A stretch of 50,151 nucleotides of DNA from Martensiomyces pterosporus (Eukaryota; Kickxellomycota; Kickxellomycetes; Kickxellales; Kickxellaceae): positions 14,583 to 64,733 of the forward strand of contig MU604021.1 in NCBI GenBank assembly GCA_025201845.1, in the 5' to 3' direction. The translations under genes were made by a program, and so were the position numbers. This document shows positions 19,001 to 27,377 of this stretch, piece by piece; positions within the stretch are counted from its first letter, which is position 1, and each line of letters begins with the position of its first letter. A model generated the notes under the pieces. The model had not been told where the DNA came from. It searched no databases and saw only the letters and a list, made by a program, of their open reading frames with translations.

Positions 19001-21156
19001 ACAATGGCGTTGGTGTTGTCGCACTCCTCCTCGCCGCAGATCGCACAGGCAGCATCCTCGGCGGGCAACTGTTCTTGGTGGATCGCCGATATGGCCTTTT
19101 GCACGTCCTTCACGAGGTCAAACCACTCCTTCTCGATGTGGTCCACGATGGTCTCGAGGAGATTTGCGGATATCTCAGACATCCCTTGCTCGCTGCGCTC
19201 CTTATTAAGCTGCACAAGCCAGTCGTGGTCCATGTCCTCCAAGTCATATTCCACACGCTCGGCCAGGTCCTTCTCGGTCAGCTCGACGTGGCGGATATAG
19301 TGGCTCTCGGGCCGCTTAAACTCTGCAGGCTTATATGGCATATGCGCGTCCTTGTCGCCAAGCCGCTTGAACCTTGTCTCTGGCAGTGTCAGCACGGGCT
19401 TTTTGGGAGCCAGCACGACTACTGATGACTGCGGCGTGCCTGAGAACGACCCAGCGGCCTTTCCCGGGCCTGGTGTCGGCGCAAACGGCAGCGGAGGTGG
19501 TGGTTCCAGCGTCAGCTGTGGCCGGCTGTATGCCTGCGGATCGTTGAACACCAGCTTGATTGACAGGCTGCTAGATGCACGCGACTGTGAGGGCTTTTCG
19601 CTGCCGTTTGGATCCTCGGCACCCAAAGCAGACGCCTGCTCGCCTCTCGGTTCTTCGCCTCCGTCGCTTCCGTCCTCTCCTTCTTCATTTGTTGAAACTT
19701 CCGAAAGAGCAGACGTGGTTGGCTGCGAAGACAAGGGTGTCAGCAGCACCGACGATAGCGCAGATGACTCGCCACCGTCAGCTGGGTTCGAATTCAAAAG
19801 CCGCTTGTCCAAGTCCTCTGTGTCCAGCTCGCCTTCTGCACGAGGTTCTTCTTTCAGTGGTTGCGGCCCAGTGCGCTGGACAGCAAGAGGCGCACACAGG
19901 TTCAAGTCAGGGAAAAACTCCTTGTAGCTGCGCTCCTCACGTGGCTTATCGATGATGGCAGGCGGGGTAGGCGGCGGCGGCGATGTGGCAGCTGACTCCG
20001 TCTCGGGTTCGGGTAAATTGGAGATTAGCGACGGTGCCACCTTGCGCCGAGCTGTTTTCGGTGGATTCAGGTGTTGTGACCTGCTACTGCTGACCTTCCG
20101 CTGCGTATCAATGTTCAGCATGGGCCCGCTACTCGCTGTGCTGTTAGTAGCATCGGGACCAGGCTCGTCCAGTTGTAATCGCAGTGAAGATGATGGCAGA
20201 GAGTCGTTGGCATGTCCGCGCCGAAGCCTACGTGAGACAGATGCCGTTGGACTGGACACATAGCCATGGCGGTCATCAGGGCTGTCTGCTCCGTTGAGTA
20301 GGCTAGAGTTGCGAGCTAGTTGGCGTCGTGAGATTCGCTCAGCTATGGTTGCCGAATCGTTCTCGCTGTCATCCTCGCCGCTGTTGTCGTAGCTCCCGCG
20401 AAGCCCCTGGCGAAGACGACGACGTCTCCGCGCAGTCCCTCTTTTGTAGTCTGCATCAGACGCCTCTGATTCCTCAGACCCCAGAGCAGCAATGCCGGCA
20501 ACTTCTGCCTCATCAACAGCTTCCATCTCCCCGTCAGCTTCTTCCTCTTCTTCTAGCGCACTTTCGGACTCTGACTCGACAAAGTCGTCCGAACTAGAAT
20601 CGTCTTCAGGTATCTCAGCTGCGTCTTCGTCGATCTTTTCCTCGTCTGTGCCTTCCGAAGCCAGTTCGTCATGATCTGCCTGGTCGCTCCCCTCATCATC
20701 ATCGCCTTCCTCCTCTTCATCATTGTCATCGTCGTCATCATCCACTATTGATCGATGGGCGCGTAGCAGCGACTGCTGCCCTTTTTTCAAAGCGGGTGTT
20801 GTGCTCTTTTCCTCCTCCTCATCAGTAGATGATGCAGCATCGTTGCTGACACCGTTGGTTTGGCCGTTGTTACTGCCATCATCGTCATCGCCATCGCCAT
20901 CGTCATCCTCTTCCTCATCGGTATTCTTGCTGTCGCTGTCCTCCTCATCAGTGCCACTGCTTACGCTATTGTCAGAGCTCTCCTCTGCCTGCGCGCTCTC
21001 TTCTGCAGACTCCTCGTCCTCGTCCTCGCTGGTATAGGTAGATTGGGATTCTTCAGTAGGCGATATTGCTTCATGCTGCTTGTGCATGCGCGTAGCGTTA
21101 CTAGACGCGTGCTTCGATCGGCTAGCCGTGTCTGTCAGCGCCGGCATGCCAGCCAT
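16015..21156 (-). CDS. BRPF-type scaffold: EPL1-PHD-ePHD-bromo-PWWP
   Basis: An intronless 1713-residue chromatin protein. The first 330 residues are highly acidic and Ser-rich. A region from about 620 (HVELTEKDLAERVEYDLEDM) matches the enhancer-of-polycomb-like segment of BRPF proteins. A PHD finger (about 702-750: CAIC, FCDGCNLAVHQDCYG, WLCRKC) is followed by a C2HC knuckle and extended PHD (about 757-865: CILCP, WAHLLCALWIPE, CHLCH, FHATCA). The bromodomain (about 1130-1235) has the PMDFGTIKRKL loop and the acetyl-lysine Asn in CMAYNKP. The C-terminal PWWP-like domain (about 1597-1690) starts with VWAKMPSYPWFPAE, a PWF variant of the PWWP motif. Peregrin/BRPF proteins scaffold MYST acetyltransferases on H3, as Nto1 does in yeast NuA3. 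Yeast Nto1 lacks the bromo and PWWP modules, so this is the fuller, metazoan-like form. Confidence 0.92.
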   Translation of the reverse strand: MAGMPALTDTASRSKHASSNATRMHKQHEAISPTEESQSTYTSEDEDEESAEESAQAEESSDNSVSSGTDEEDSDSKNTDEEEDDDGDGDDDDGSNNGQTNGVSNDAASSTDEEEEKSTTPALKKGQQSLLRAHRSIVDDDDDDNDEEEEGDDDEGSDQADHDELASEGTDEEKIDEDAAEIPEDDSSSDDFVESESESALEEEEEADGEMEAVDEAEVAGIAALGSEESEASDADYKRGTARRRRRLRQGLRGSYDNSGEDDSENDSATIAERISRRQLARNSSLLNGADSPDDRHGYVSSPTASVSRRLRRGHANDSLPSSSLRLQLDEPGPDATNSTASSGPMLNIDTQRKVSSSRSQHLNPPKTARRKVAPSLISNLPEPETESAATSPPPPTPPAIIDKPREERSYKEFFPDLNLCAPLAVQRTGPQPLKEEPRAEGELDTEDLDKRLLNSNPADGGESSALSSVLLTPLSSQPTTSALSEVSTNEEGEDGSDGGEEPRGEQASALGAEDPNGSEKPSQSRASSSLSIKLVFNDPQAYSRPQLTLEPPPPLPFAPTPGPGKAAGSFSGTPQSSVVVLAPKKPVLTLPETRFKRLGDKDAHMPYKPAEFKRPESHYIRHVELTEKDLAERVEYDLEDMDHDWLVQLNKERSEQGMSEISANLLETIVDHIEKEWFDLVKDVQKAISAIHQEQLPAEDAACAICGEEECDNTNAIVFCDGCNLAVHQDCYGVPYIPEGQWLCRKCMLSPDKAVSCILCPQRGGAFKKTTTNKWAHLLCALWIPEVGISNTVYMEPIDSVDQIPRSRWKLYCHLCHRKVGACIQCSHRQCFTAFHATCARKAHLAMSVKPDKRTGEPVFRAYCERHTPASHSQKVDLAAPLKSLGTRRRNYTGPASLSLMSMDLTSLLSGSINGSKPVASGTPAAAAPAGAVLTATPGSATPLAVNSAHGSSAWPPAAPSILTEATADTTDLFKKANAAAEEVAAGGDPLASGCLKSSEDASLKLTMKVFNPDRPVLNEFVYNRVLDSIPANRIGVAQRAKLMTQIARYWALKRSVRHGAPLLKRLHLEPWTASATQQRALEMEEEQRQMFIRRIRTDLERVRLLVESVRRREREKLKRARLQVEYLQRIVDPLTPVLMPVIDELLEKRDPRGALSHPVSAEEAPDYHLFIKEPMDFGTIKRKLEEFRYRSIEVFEYDLNLVVRNCMAYNKPTTYYYQLATRVKRHIDRLMAKARAEARKMPVDPETGRLLIDVDFDIFSLNTADPRPLPSDYAQSSDEDIENDIAEAGEAKQESGKPTSEVTSPMTRSRSKQVAENDVPADLPVPAALVPAPNKAPGQNSEGSSGSHSTDHAEPVSVSCEQADEQPEASPAPDAETRVGPEPASGDEKPADTAADNTDVAEEARAKEEQEERQEDEPMEQPPPKPRKKAKGWAWITEVVEEPTDSLGAEDLSPSLNDAGAVARPRRRMTLFEQLSVPPPDVRMSQRARYAHYHGSDAKSGNQQGSPDSDIPDNINVLKERLRKTAGDTNPQAAGDAPSSAVKRRRGESGSSGSPADAEQSASKRQRSEQSPTRKRPGGSADRKGTLHTAASLGEDPSTYPVGTAVWAKMPSYPWFPAETYDPDDANIPREVHSDRRDDSHSTLVYFFSSNSASRSWKWVTAQQVCRLGADKKIDAQMYKARKARSTNMVKSIRTAYLEACRSKDIEPLAP

Positions 21157-21738
21157 CCTCTACGCCTATTCCCAAGCAAGTCTGGAAATAGAATAAAAAC
21201 ACCGCTTTGGCCGCTATCAGCAGGCGTGCTGTTGACTCAAGACTCGGAAAAGAGGTGGCAGCTGTAGCTGAATGAGCCAGACCAAGACGTACAGTGCGAA
21301 TGCGTGTGTGAATGTGGGGGTGGAGTATCGCTGAACGCGTGCAAGAAAAGAGCAACCTTGCAGCCTCTGAAGCCACACGTTCGCTGGGTAAAGTGGATAT
21401 AAGGGTCACAAGTAGAAGAAAGGCTTTGTGGGGGGCCTGTTTATTTGAATTCAAATGCACTGAAGGCAATAAAGACAAAGGTAATACGCGTCTGTAGAGT
21501 TTCCGTATGTGCTTGTCCTCAGTGGTTCCGCTACGCCCGTGTGTGAAGTAGAGTGTCAAAATTGCACTCTGCCGCGCATCGCGTGCAAAAAATTACCAGA
21601 CACTATCGTTCTAAGAGTTCTGTAAAGAGTTTTGGGCCGCGGCACGTGCCACGGTGTGATGCGTATGAGTGTGTATTGATTTGTAATCGAGGTGTTTGTC
21701 TATAGCACAGTTAGGAGTGAAGGAAATAAAGGCGGCTT
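21157..21738. other. Intergenic region upstream of the BRPF gene
   Basis: No gene is seen. This is the BRPF promoter side and the 3' flank of the nucleotide-sugar transporter. Short frames here lack any protein signature. Confidence 0.45.
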
Positions 21739-22989
21739 TTACGAAGCGATCTTTCTGTTGACTCTGTGGAGCGTCGTCGCCTCCGGGGTCGTACCTCGGC
21801 TCGCTGCCAACGACGATGATGCACCGATCTCCGAGGCGCCTTCCGATTTCTCAGAAGCTGACGACGACTTGGGCACGTTCACCGCCCTGTTTCTGCTGCT
21901 GTGGCTGATCTGCGTGTATGCAAAGGTTCCCAAAAACACCAAAGCACAGCCAAAGATCATCCACAGATTGACCGCGTTTTTGAACAGCAAAACCGAAATG
22001 ACCAAACTGACAAGCTTTCTCAGGTTCAGCACGACATTCAGAGTCAGTGACGACGACATCGACGTCAGTCTGTGGACACCAGACACGCATACCAGCTGCG
22101 ACAGAATGTTCGCCACCAGTGATACCCAAAGCGAAGGCACTGCAAGTAGCCCTAAACCAGCATACAAGTACGGGCCAATAATCGGAATTGCGCCTAGCGA
22201 CATGGGCTGTGACTGGGAGAGCGCCATCGCCTGGTTGTAAATATCGTTGCGGAACAGGAGGAACATTGGTAGGGCCAGCGCGTGGTTGTAGAACAAGCCC
22301 TCCCTCCAGTGCTTCCCGTACTTGTTGTATGTAGTTTCCTGGTACAGGCCAAGCATAGCCGCCAGGAACACCCCGCAAGTAAGCAGCGCAATGCCAATGA
22401 CCGACTCATGCACAGCGTAGCCACTGCTACTCGCTCCTTCATCCGATTCAGGTCTAATACCACCGCCAGACTTTCCACTAACAACGTTGCCGCCAATGCT
22501 TGCTAGCGTAGCGATGATCACGCCCGCACTGACCATCAGCACCGCAACCACTTGCCGGGCCGGGTACCGCTTGCGCATAGCTGCGTACCCACACGCCATA
22601 TTGGCGATCAACCCGCTGGACCGGAACACGATATGCAGCGGGATGGAAATCTTATACCCCAGCGCAATATTGTTCAGCACAGATACACAAAAGTACATGC
22701 CAACCATGACAGCCCACCGACGCAGTGGCACACGCCGAGGTTTCAGCCGCGGCATCCACCGGCCATCAGGGACGTACATGTGCGCGGGAAGCCCCACCAC
22801 TGTTATGAACGCGAATTGGGCAAATGTAATCAGGTTCCCGCATTTCGGCACATCTCGCACCAGGCTCTCAAGTGCAAATACGTTCGAGCAGCAGCCGCCG
22901 AATATGAACCCCAGAACGGTCAGCCAGTCGCTGGTGACTATTGCTGCTGCTGCTTTTGTCTTTGCAGCTGTTGTCGCCTTTGTCGTCAT
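21739..22989 (-). CDS. Nucleotide-sugar transporter, SLC35B4/Yea4-like
   Basis: A 416-residue intronless membrane protein with about ten hydrophobic helices, in the UAA subfamily of the drug/metabolite transporter superfamily. The hallmark segment VLNNIALGYKISIPLHIVF with FRSSGLIANM (about residues 105-130) is characteristic of SLC35B4 and yeast Yea4, which carry UDP-N-acetylglucosamine and/or UDP-xylose into the ER or Golgi. An early FGGCCSNVFALE motif and a late LTLNVVLNLRKLVSL segment also fit. A Gly/Ser-rich cytosolic or luminal loop (about 165-190) and a Ser/Arg tail flank the core. Substrate is inferred from the subfamily. A chitin-precursor role would be reasonable for a fungus. Confidence 0.87.
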   Translation of the reverse strand: MTTKATTAAKTKAAAAIVTSDWLTVLGFIFGGCCSNVFALESLVRDVPKCGNLITFAQFAFITVVGLPAHMYVPDGRWMPRLKPRRVPLRRWAVMVGMYFCVSVLNNIALGYKISIPLHIVFRSSGLIANMACGYAAMRKRYPARQVVAVLMVSAGVIIATLASIGGNVVSGKSGGGIRPESDEGASSSGYAVHESVIGIALLTCGVFLAAMLGLYQETTYNKYGKHWREGLFYNHALALPMFLLFRNDIYNQAMALSQSQPMSLGAIPIIGPYLYAGLGLLAVPSLWVSLVANILSQLVCVSGVHRLTSMSSSLTLNVVLNLRKLVSLVISVLLFKNAVNLWMIFGCALVFLGTFAYTQISHSSRNRAVNVPKSSSASEKSEGASEIGASSSLAASRGTTPEATTLHRVNRKIAS

Positions 22990-23434
22990 GTAGCTATAGC
23001 TGGTTCCAACAATGTAAAAGGAAGGGAATACAGGGTAAATATACAGAGTGTGGATGCAGCAGCAAGGAGTGCAAAAGGGGGTGGCGCTAAAAGGTGCTGC
23101 TGGTGCTGTTGCTGGTGCCGCTTTTTCTCAGGAAGCGTGTTGCCCTATTCTGTCGCAACACGTCGTGGCTCGATCGGTCTCTCTACAAACGACTCGCAGA
23201 GCCGAATCGCCTCATTTATTGGCACATCAGATGGCTTTCAGTTTGCTAATGGGGCTGGCGACAGCAAGGTGTTGAACGCTCATATTGAACCACGGCTTGA
23301 CAAAGCGAAAACCCTACATCATCTCTTCCCAGTGACCACCTCTAATTATGGCGAGAACCCCTTAGGAATGTCTGGTAAGCGGCTGGCTATTTCGAATTGC
23401 AGAGCGGGCAATGCCATCCAAAGCTACAGCACTG
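22990..23434. other. Intergenic region upstream of the transporter
   Basis: It contains the transporter promoter side and the 3' flank of the first cysteine-rich peptide gene. The long plus-strand frame crossing it (22552-23583) is antisense to real genes and I reject it. Confidence 0.45.
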
Positions 23435-23560
23435 CTAAGACTTCACGCAGTCGCAGTATTTGCTGTTGCACTTGGTTTGGTATCCACTATGACATTCAAT
23501 GGTTTGGGCCGAGGCATAGGCGGCCACGAAAAGAACAATCGCAGAGGCAGCGAACTTCAT
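23435..23560 (-). CDS. Small secreted cysteine-rich peptide 1 (41 aa)
   Basis: A 41-codon frame. Residues 1-18 (MKFAASAIVLFVAAYASA) form a textbook signal peptide with an ASA cleavage site. The predicted mature peptide of about 23 residues carries four cysteines spaced C-x7-C-x4-C-x-C (C23, C31, C36, C38). Exactly the same spacing occurs in the neighbouring peptide at 24065-24196, although the remaining residues differ, which argues that both are real genes and paralogues. The peptide would be exported and disulfide-bonded. Function is unknown: signalling peptide, antimicrobial peptide and effector are all possible. No clear TATA box is seen upstream. The length is far below ordinary gene-calling cut-offs. 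Confidence 0.6.
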   Translation of the reverse strand: MKFAASAIVLFVAAYASAQTIECHSGYQTKCNSKYCDCVKS

Positions 23561-24064
23561 TGCTATTCACTTCTACGGGGTGATGGGCGAGTGGCGCTGG
23601 TGGTTGATGTATCTTGGCTACCTTATTGAGAAAAGACACTGACGGCAATGGTGGTATGGAAACAAGAGCGGAGGCAAGCAGTGTTAAATGCCTGTCTGCT
23701 CAAATGCCTATTAGACCCTCGCACAATAAGGAGCGTGGCTGAGTAAAGGGCCAGGTCTAGCCTGATGCAAACAAATCCACGTCTGTTATGCAGAGTAAAG
23801 CAGGACACAAACAAGAAAGGGGTATCAACAAACTCGCCACCTGCCCTTGCTTTATTTTCACAATACCCCATTTGTGTTCTGCGAGGCGCCCCTTGTTTCC
23901 CTTCAACCCCAGTGATGCAGTTTCCGCCTTAGTGGACGCATCTTAATGGTTCATTGTCAGCCAATGTGCTTATAAAATCATATTGTTATTCCGAAAACTT
24001 GACGAGTTGGTTTAATTCTGTGGTAGCAGCAGAAACGTCAGCATTTGAGGAGAGCTTGAAGGAA

Positions 24065-24196
24065 TTAGTCGGTACCGATGACAACGCATCCACAGACGCC
24101 GTTGTCGCAAGTGTAGTAGTACTTGGGAGGGCACCTGGCTGGGACAGCAATGACAACAGCGGAAAGCAGGACGATGGCGGCAGTAATGAGCTTCAT
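24065..24196 (-). CDS. Small secreted cysteine-rich peptide 2 (43 aa)
   Basis: A 43-codon frame. The signal peptide MKLITAAIVLLSAVVIAVPA is followed by a mature stretch of about 23 residues that begins RCPPKYYYTC and has four cysteines spaced C-x7-C-x4-C-x-C, ending CGCVVIGTD. The ATG follows a CAACACAATG-like leader context (CGCAACA-ATG), and a TATAAAA box lies 118 nt upstream with a C/A-rich leader between, as for other genes here. Spacing, export signal and size match peptide 1, which lies 505 bp downstream on the same strand, so I infer a tandem family. Function is unknown. The longer frame running through it from 24439 lacks the promoter logic and begins upstream of the TATA box, so I prefer the short start. 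Confidence 0.65.
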   Translation of the reverse strand: MKLITAAIVLLSAVVIAVPARCPPKYYYTCDNGVCGCVVIGTD

Positions 24197-24313
24197 TGTT
24201 GCGTTGGTGCTGATACGGTTCTTGCTTTGTCGTTGATACAATAGGAGGAATAAAGAGACTGATGGCAGACAAAAGTAGTAAGGAGGATGCTGTGGAGTGG
24301 GAGGAAGCTGTCC

Positions 24314-24320
24314 TTTTATA
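24314..24320 (-). promoter_or_regulatory. TATA box of secreted peptide 2
   Basis: Minus-strand ATATAAAAGGAC, 118 nt before the ATG at 24196. Followed by an untranslated leader with no upstream ATG in strong context. Confidence 0.55.
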
Positions 24321-25308
24321 TGCTTCCTATGCGGTAGAGAGCGCACCATTTGCAAGCTACATTGCCATTCGAGTTCTTCATAAAAACACCACCAGCCCTG
24401 CTGACAGACGAAAGAACGCATTCTCACGGTTCTCGGCATTCAAAGACATACCACTGTCCCTGTACACCGAGTGCAATCTGTCACATTCGATTGCTTCGTC
24501 TACTCTTGGCTGATTTCGCACAAGGGGGTACATGGCATGTATGTGAGATTCGCATCGACGAATGCGTGTCATGTGGGCGCATCGCCCGTCTGCATGCAGA
24601 TGTCGATTGCAATAAGCATTAACAAGATGCACATCTGAGATTCTATTTACATCTTGGACAACAGCAGGACTTGCACACCCAATACGGATTGGAATTGAGT
24701 GTAGCAACATAAACCGCCATTTGTAAATTCTGAAGGGCAGCGATGCAGCAGTAGAACAGATAGACATCATGAAGCGCATCCCGAAATTCCGCAGCGCATC
24801 ACCTGGCTTTTACGCTTCACGGGCTTATAGCTGGGTTGTGTGTTTGCCTCTAATGGATAGTGCTCCGAAAAGAAGGCTGCAACCTGTAAGAGACAGCTTT
24901 TGCACACGAAAGCTTGCGCTGTGCAGGGCCTAATCCACTAAACAAATATTGGCACGTCCTTGCACGCTGCTGATTCAATCTGTGCAATCCAGCACTTGCT
25001 GTATTAATGCGCAGCCTAAACAAAACAAACTCGTGCATGTATCTCCGGTGATAAAATCACCCCCAAAAGGTGATACAAAAGTGATGGATCAGCTAGAGTA
25101 TTGGCTCTGTTTGATCATTTCGACCTTTGCCATTCTTCGACTAGCAAAGACGGGGTAATAAAAGCCTCCTCCTCCTCTTGCTCTTCTCGACTTTTGCAAC
25201 ATCAACTTTTATTCATATGCATACAACGCTTCCCTCTTTGGAATCCTCGAGTCTCATTCAAACAGGTAGACCACCTGGTAGTAGCTTCCACATTTGACAC
25301 TACTGGAA
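24321..25308. other. Intergenic stretch before the coiled-coil ORF
   Basis: No recognisable gene. A TAATAAAAGCC element near 25155 is a plausible TATA box for the ORF at 25309. Open frames of 60-130 codons here have no domain, signal peptide or splice support. Confidence 0.4.
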
Positions 25309-25743
25309 ATGTCAAATAGCGCTTCTGGAACCGATCCGTTAGCCAAGGCAATTGAAAGGCTTCTCGAACATCAAACGGAGCAAAGTTCGAAGCTATTCCA
25401 AAAAATCGATGATTTCCAAAACCGACAGGAAAAGAGAGACAAGGAGCTCCTGGATCTCCAAACCCGACAGGAAAAGAGAGACAAGGAGCTCCTGGAGCTC
25501 CAAAAAGACCAGTGTAGGAGACAAGAGGAGCGTGATAAAAAGCTCGAGAAGGCCTTCCAGAGTATTGAGCGGCAAACCACTGCGATCCAGAAACTACACC
25601 AACAGCAAAACGCCGCATTTAACCGCTTTGTTAGTAGCATCCAGGCACAAGGTGTAAGTTTCTCTACTACCAATGTATATTTAAGCGACAGGGAATGCGG
25701 CAATATCTTGGAGCCATTGCTCGAGGGTTCTTTCATTCTATAA
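25309..25743 (+). CDS. Coiled-coil protein next to FunK1 remnants
   Basis: A 144-residue frame made almost entirely of a charged coiled coil (about residues 10-105), including two near-identical 14-residue units built on RQEKRDKELL. The C-terminus is short and unremarkable. A consensus donor GTAAGT at 25654 could splice out the last 30 codons and join the frame, in phase, to an acceptor at 25989 before the FunK1-like exon (QAQG|RATG). That would make this the N-terminus of one larger kinase-family protein with an intron of 336 nt, long for this window. I cannot decide between a separate small protein and a first exon. ATG at 25309 is the first in frame. Confidence 0.5.
   Translation: MSNSASGTDPLAKAIERLLEHQTEQSSKLFQKIDDFQNRQEKRDKELLDLQTRQEKRDKELLELQKDQCRRQEERDKKLEKAFQSIERQTTAIQKLHQQQNAAFNRFVSSIQAQGVSFSTTNVYLSDRECGNILEPLLEGSFIL
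25415..25498 (+). repeat. Two-copy 42-bp tandem repeat in the coiled coil
   Basis: Two adjacent 42-bp units share a run of 33 identical bases from CCGACAGG to CTCCTGGA and differ at only a few positions elsewhere. A third, diverged unit follows. The period equals two heptads, so copy changes keep frame and coiled-coil register. Confidence 0.8.
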
Positions 25744-25989
25744 ACCCTGTATGCTAATATCTTGATGTAATGCGATTACCCTACTCATGAATCGTATAGC
25801 ACGCTAACAGCCCTGTTTCTACGTCGACAAGGGGGGGTAATGTCACCACAGGCACCCTTATTGGTATGTATATCACGAGCTGCCAAAACGCGTGCCGCAT
25901 ACCTACTATATGCCACATGATGGGCTTTAAGCTAAAACTATGTATGAACAAACACAGCAGATATAGACTCAACACCTTGGGCAAAGCAG

Positions 25990-26872
25990 CGTGCAACTGG
26001 AAGCGCAACGCAGGAGATCTATGGAAAGCTAGGCAACACGCTTGTCGGCTCCTTGTCAGACTACTCTCTCGAAAACATTAGCAGTGCTATTGGAGCATCG
26101 CTGCCGGATATAGGGGATGTTGGTGATGAAAGCAGCCTCATATATGGAATGCTGACCACATTCAAAACGCTTTACTCCAAAAAGGGCCCTGACCGCAATC
26201 TTGCGGATGAGAGCTCGAATTCAGGGCTTTACAGCGAGCAAGCGGTGCAGACCGGCATGCAGCTCCTGCTTGATAGTATCGTCGCCACTTTGAAAAAACG
26301 GGGTAAGAAGCTACAGCTGTTTTACAGGGATAGCTCGACCAAGCCCGTTCGGAAAGACGCACCCAAATCTTCTGTCTCCAGACAAAGATCACAAGCCGGA
26401 TTTCTTGATCACATCTTCAAATGGCGGTGACCTACATCGGAGAACCACAATTGCGGCGTGCAAGCTCAAGCATATGACGTCTACCCCGGAAAACATACTT
26501 ATTGGGCAGCTTGGAACTCATTTCAACGAAATGTGGGCCAGCCAGCCGCACCACTACTGCCTTGGGTTCACTGTTTCTGGGGGCCATGTCTACGTGTATG
26601 TTAACATGCGCAGTCACATCATCCGTGCACCAGCTGGAGTGCTCCCATTTTGTGTCGACCAGCGTGTGCTTGGGAGACAAGAGTGCGAGTCGGCTAGTCT
26701 TCGGGATCTCGCTGAAGGAGACAGCGCTATTTGCACTCTAGCAATGCTTCTACAGCTCAAGCCTGAACAGTGGGGGCTGCTTGTGCCTCAAGTCAATGGA
26801 GCGCGCAGTGGCTTTTATACATCCTCCGTACCATCAGACAGCGACAGAGACGATACTTTCGGAGAATACTAA
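25990..26872 (+). pseudogene. FunK1-type kinase N-terminal region, truncated
   Basis: Two protein-like frames join through a 79-nt intron (26303-26381; donor GTAAGA, acceptor TCTCCAG) that restores phase exactly (KKR|DKDHKPDFLI). The product resembles the N-terminal region of fungal FunK1 proteins: IYGKLGNTLVGSL, then KPDFLITSS, and HHYCLGFTVSGGHVYVYV, the beta-rich segment before the kinase core. The frame stops at 26872. No kinase catalytic loop follows; instead inverted fragments of the C-lobe appear. The start is uncertain, either from the coiled-coil exon or lost. I infer a gene broken by rearrangement. FunK1 proteins are a fungal expansion with poorly known substrates. Confidence 0.5.
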
Positions 26873-26917
26873 GCTGTATGGCGTGGACACCAACTCCTTC
26901 CATGACGCTGGACAAGA

Positions 26918-27141
26918 GGTATTTCCAAGTTTTTCATAAAACTGGATTTTTCTCTTGTCCAGACGAGCCTCAGGTCCAGTAGTTGTTCCATGGGTGTGCT
27001 CGGGTCCCATGTGCGCTTGGTGGTGTCATCTGGATGAGTGATGAACGCCATCAGCAGTGCATGAACAACTACATAGACCATCGACTCTAAGTCGTCCAAA
27101 ACTGAACGGGCCGTGCTGTCACCAAGTAAACGGTTATTCAT
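26918..27141 (-). pseudogene. Inverted FunK1 C-lobe fragment
   Basis: On the minus strand this frame reads GDSTARSVLDDLESMVYVVVHALL and so on to TWDPSTPMEQLLDLRL. LDDLESM followed by a hydrophobic helix is the signature after the activation segment in FunK1 kinases. It is the same region as the plus-strand copy at 27189, about 90 percent alike by eye. It lacks catalytic motifs and continues into unrelated sequence. Confidence 0.6.
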
Positions 27142-27377
27142 ATGAACAACCGTCCCTGCTAACGGATAGCTGAGCTGTAGCTCCCTGTTTCGACGACTTA
27201 GAGTCGATGTTCTATGTAGCTGTTCATGCGCTGCTGATGGCGTTCATAACTCGTCCAGATGATACCACCAAGCGCACATGGGACCCGAGCACACCCATGG
27301 AACAGCTACTCGACCTGAGGCTCATCGGGACCAGAGACGAATCCAGTTTTATGACAAGCATGGAAAATGCCTTGTGT
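26918..27377. repeat. Large inverted repeat with central palindrome
   Basis: Arms 26918-27105 and 27191-27377 are inverted copies of the same FunK1 C-lobe segment. In the spacer, 27130-27153 is itself a near-perfect 24-bp palindrome centred on CATATG (outer ACGGTT/AACCGT), with one mismatched pair. Confidence 0.75.

Noticed and set aside
20500..21050. Simple-sequence repeats of TCATCG/TCCTCG type
   Set aside because: They encode the acidic Asp/Glu/Ser-rich N-terminus of the BRPF protein, so no separate element is needed.
22552..23583. 343-codon plus-strand frame
   Set aside because: It runs antisense through the 5' part of the nucleotide-sugar transporter and secreted peptide 1. No protein signature.
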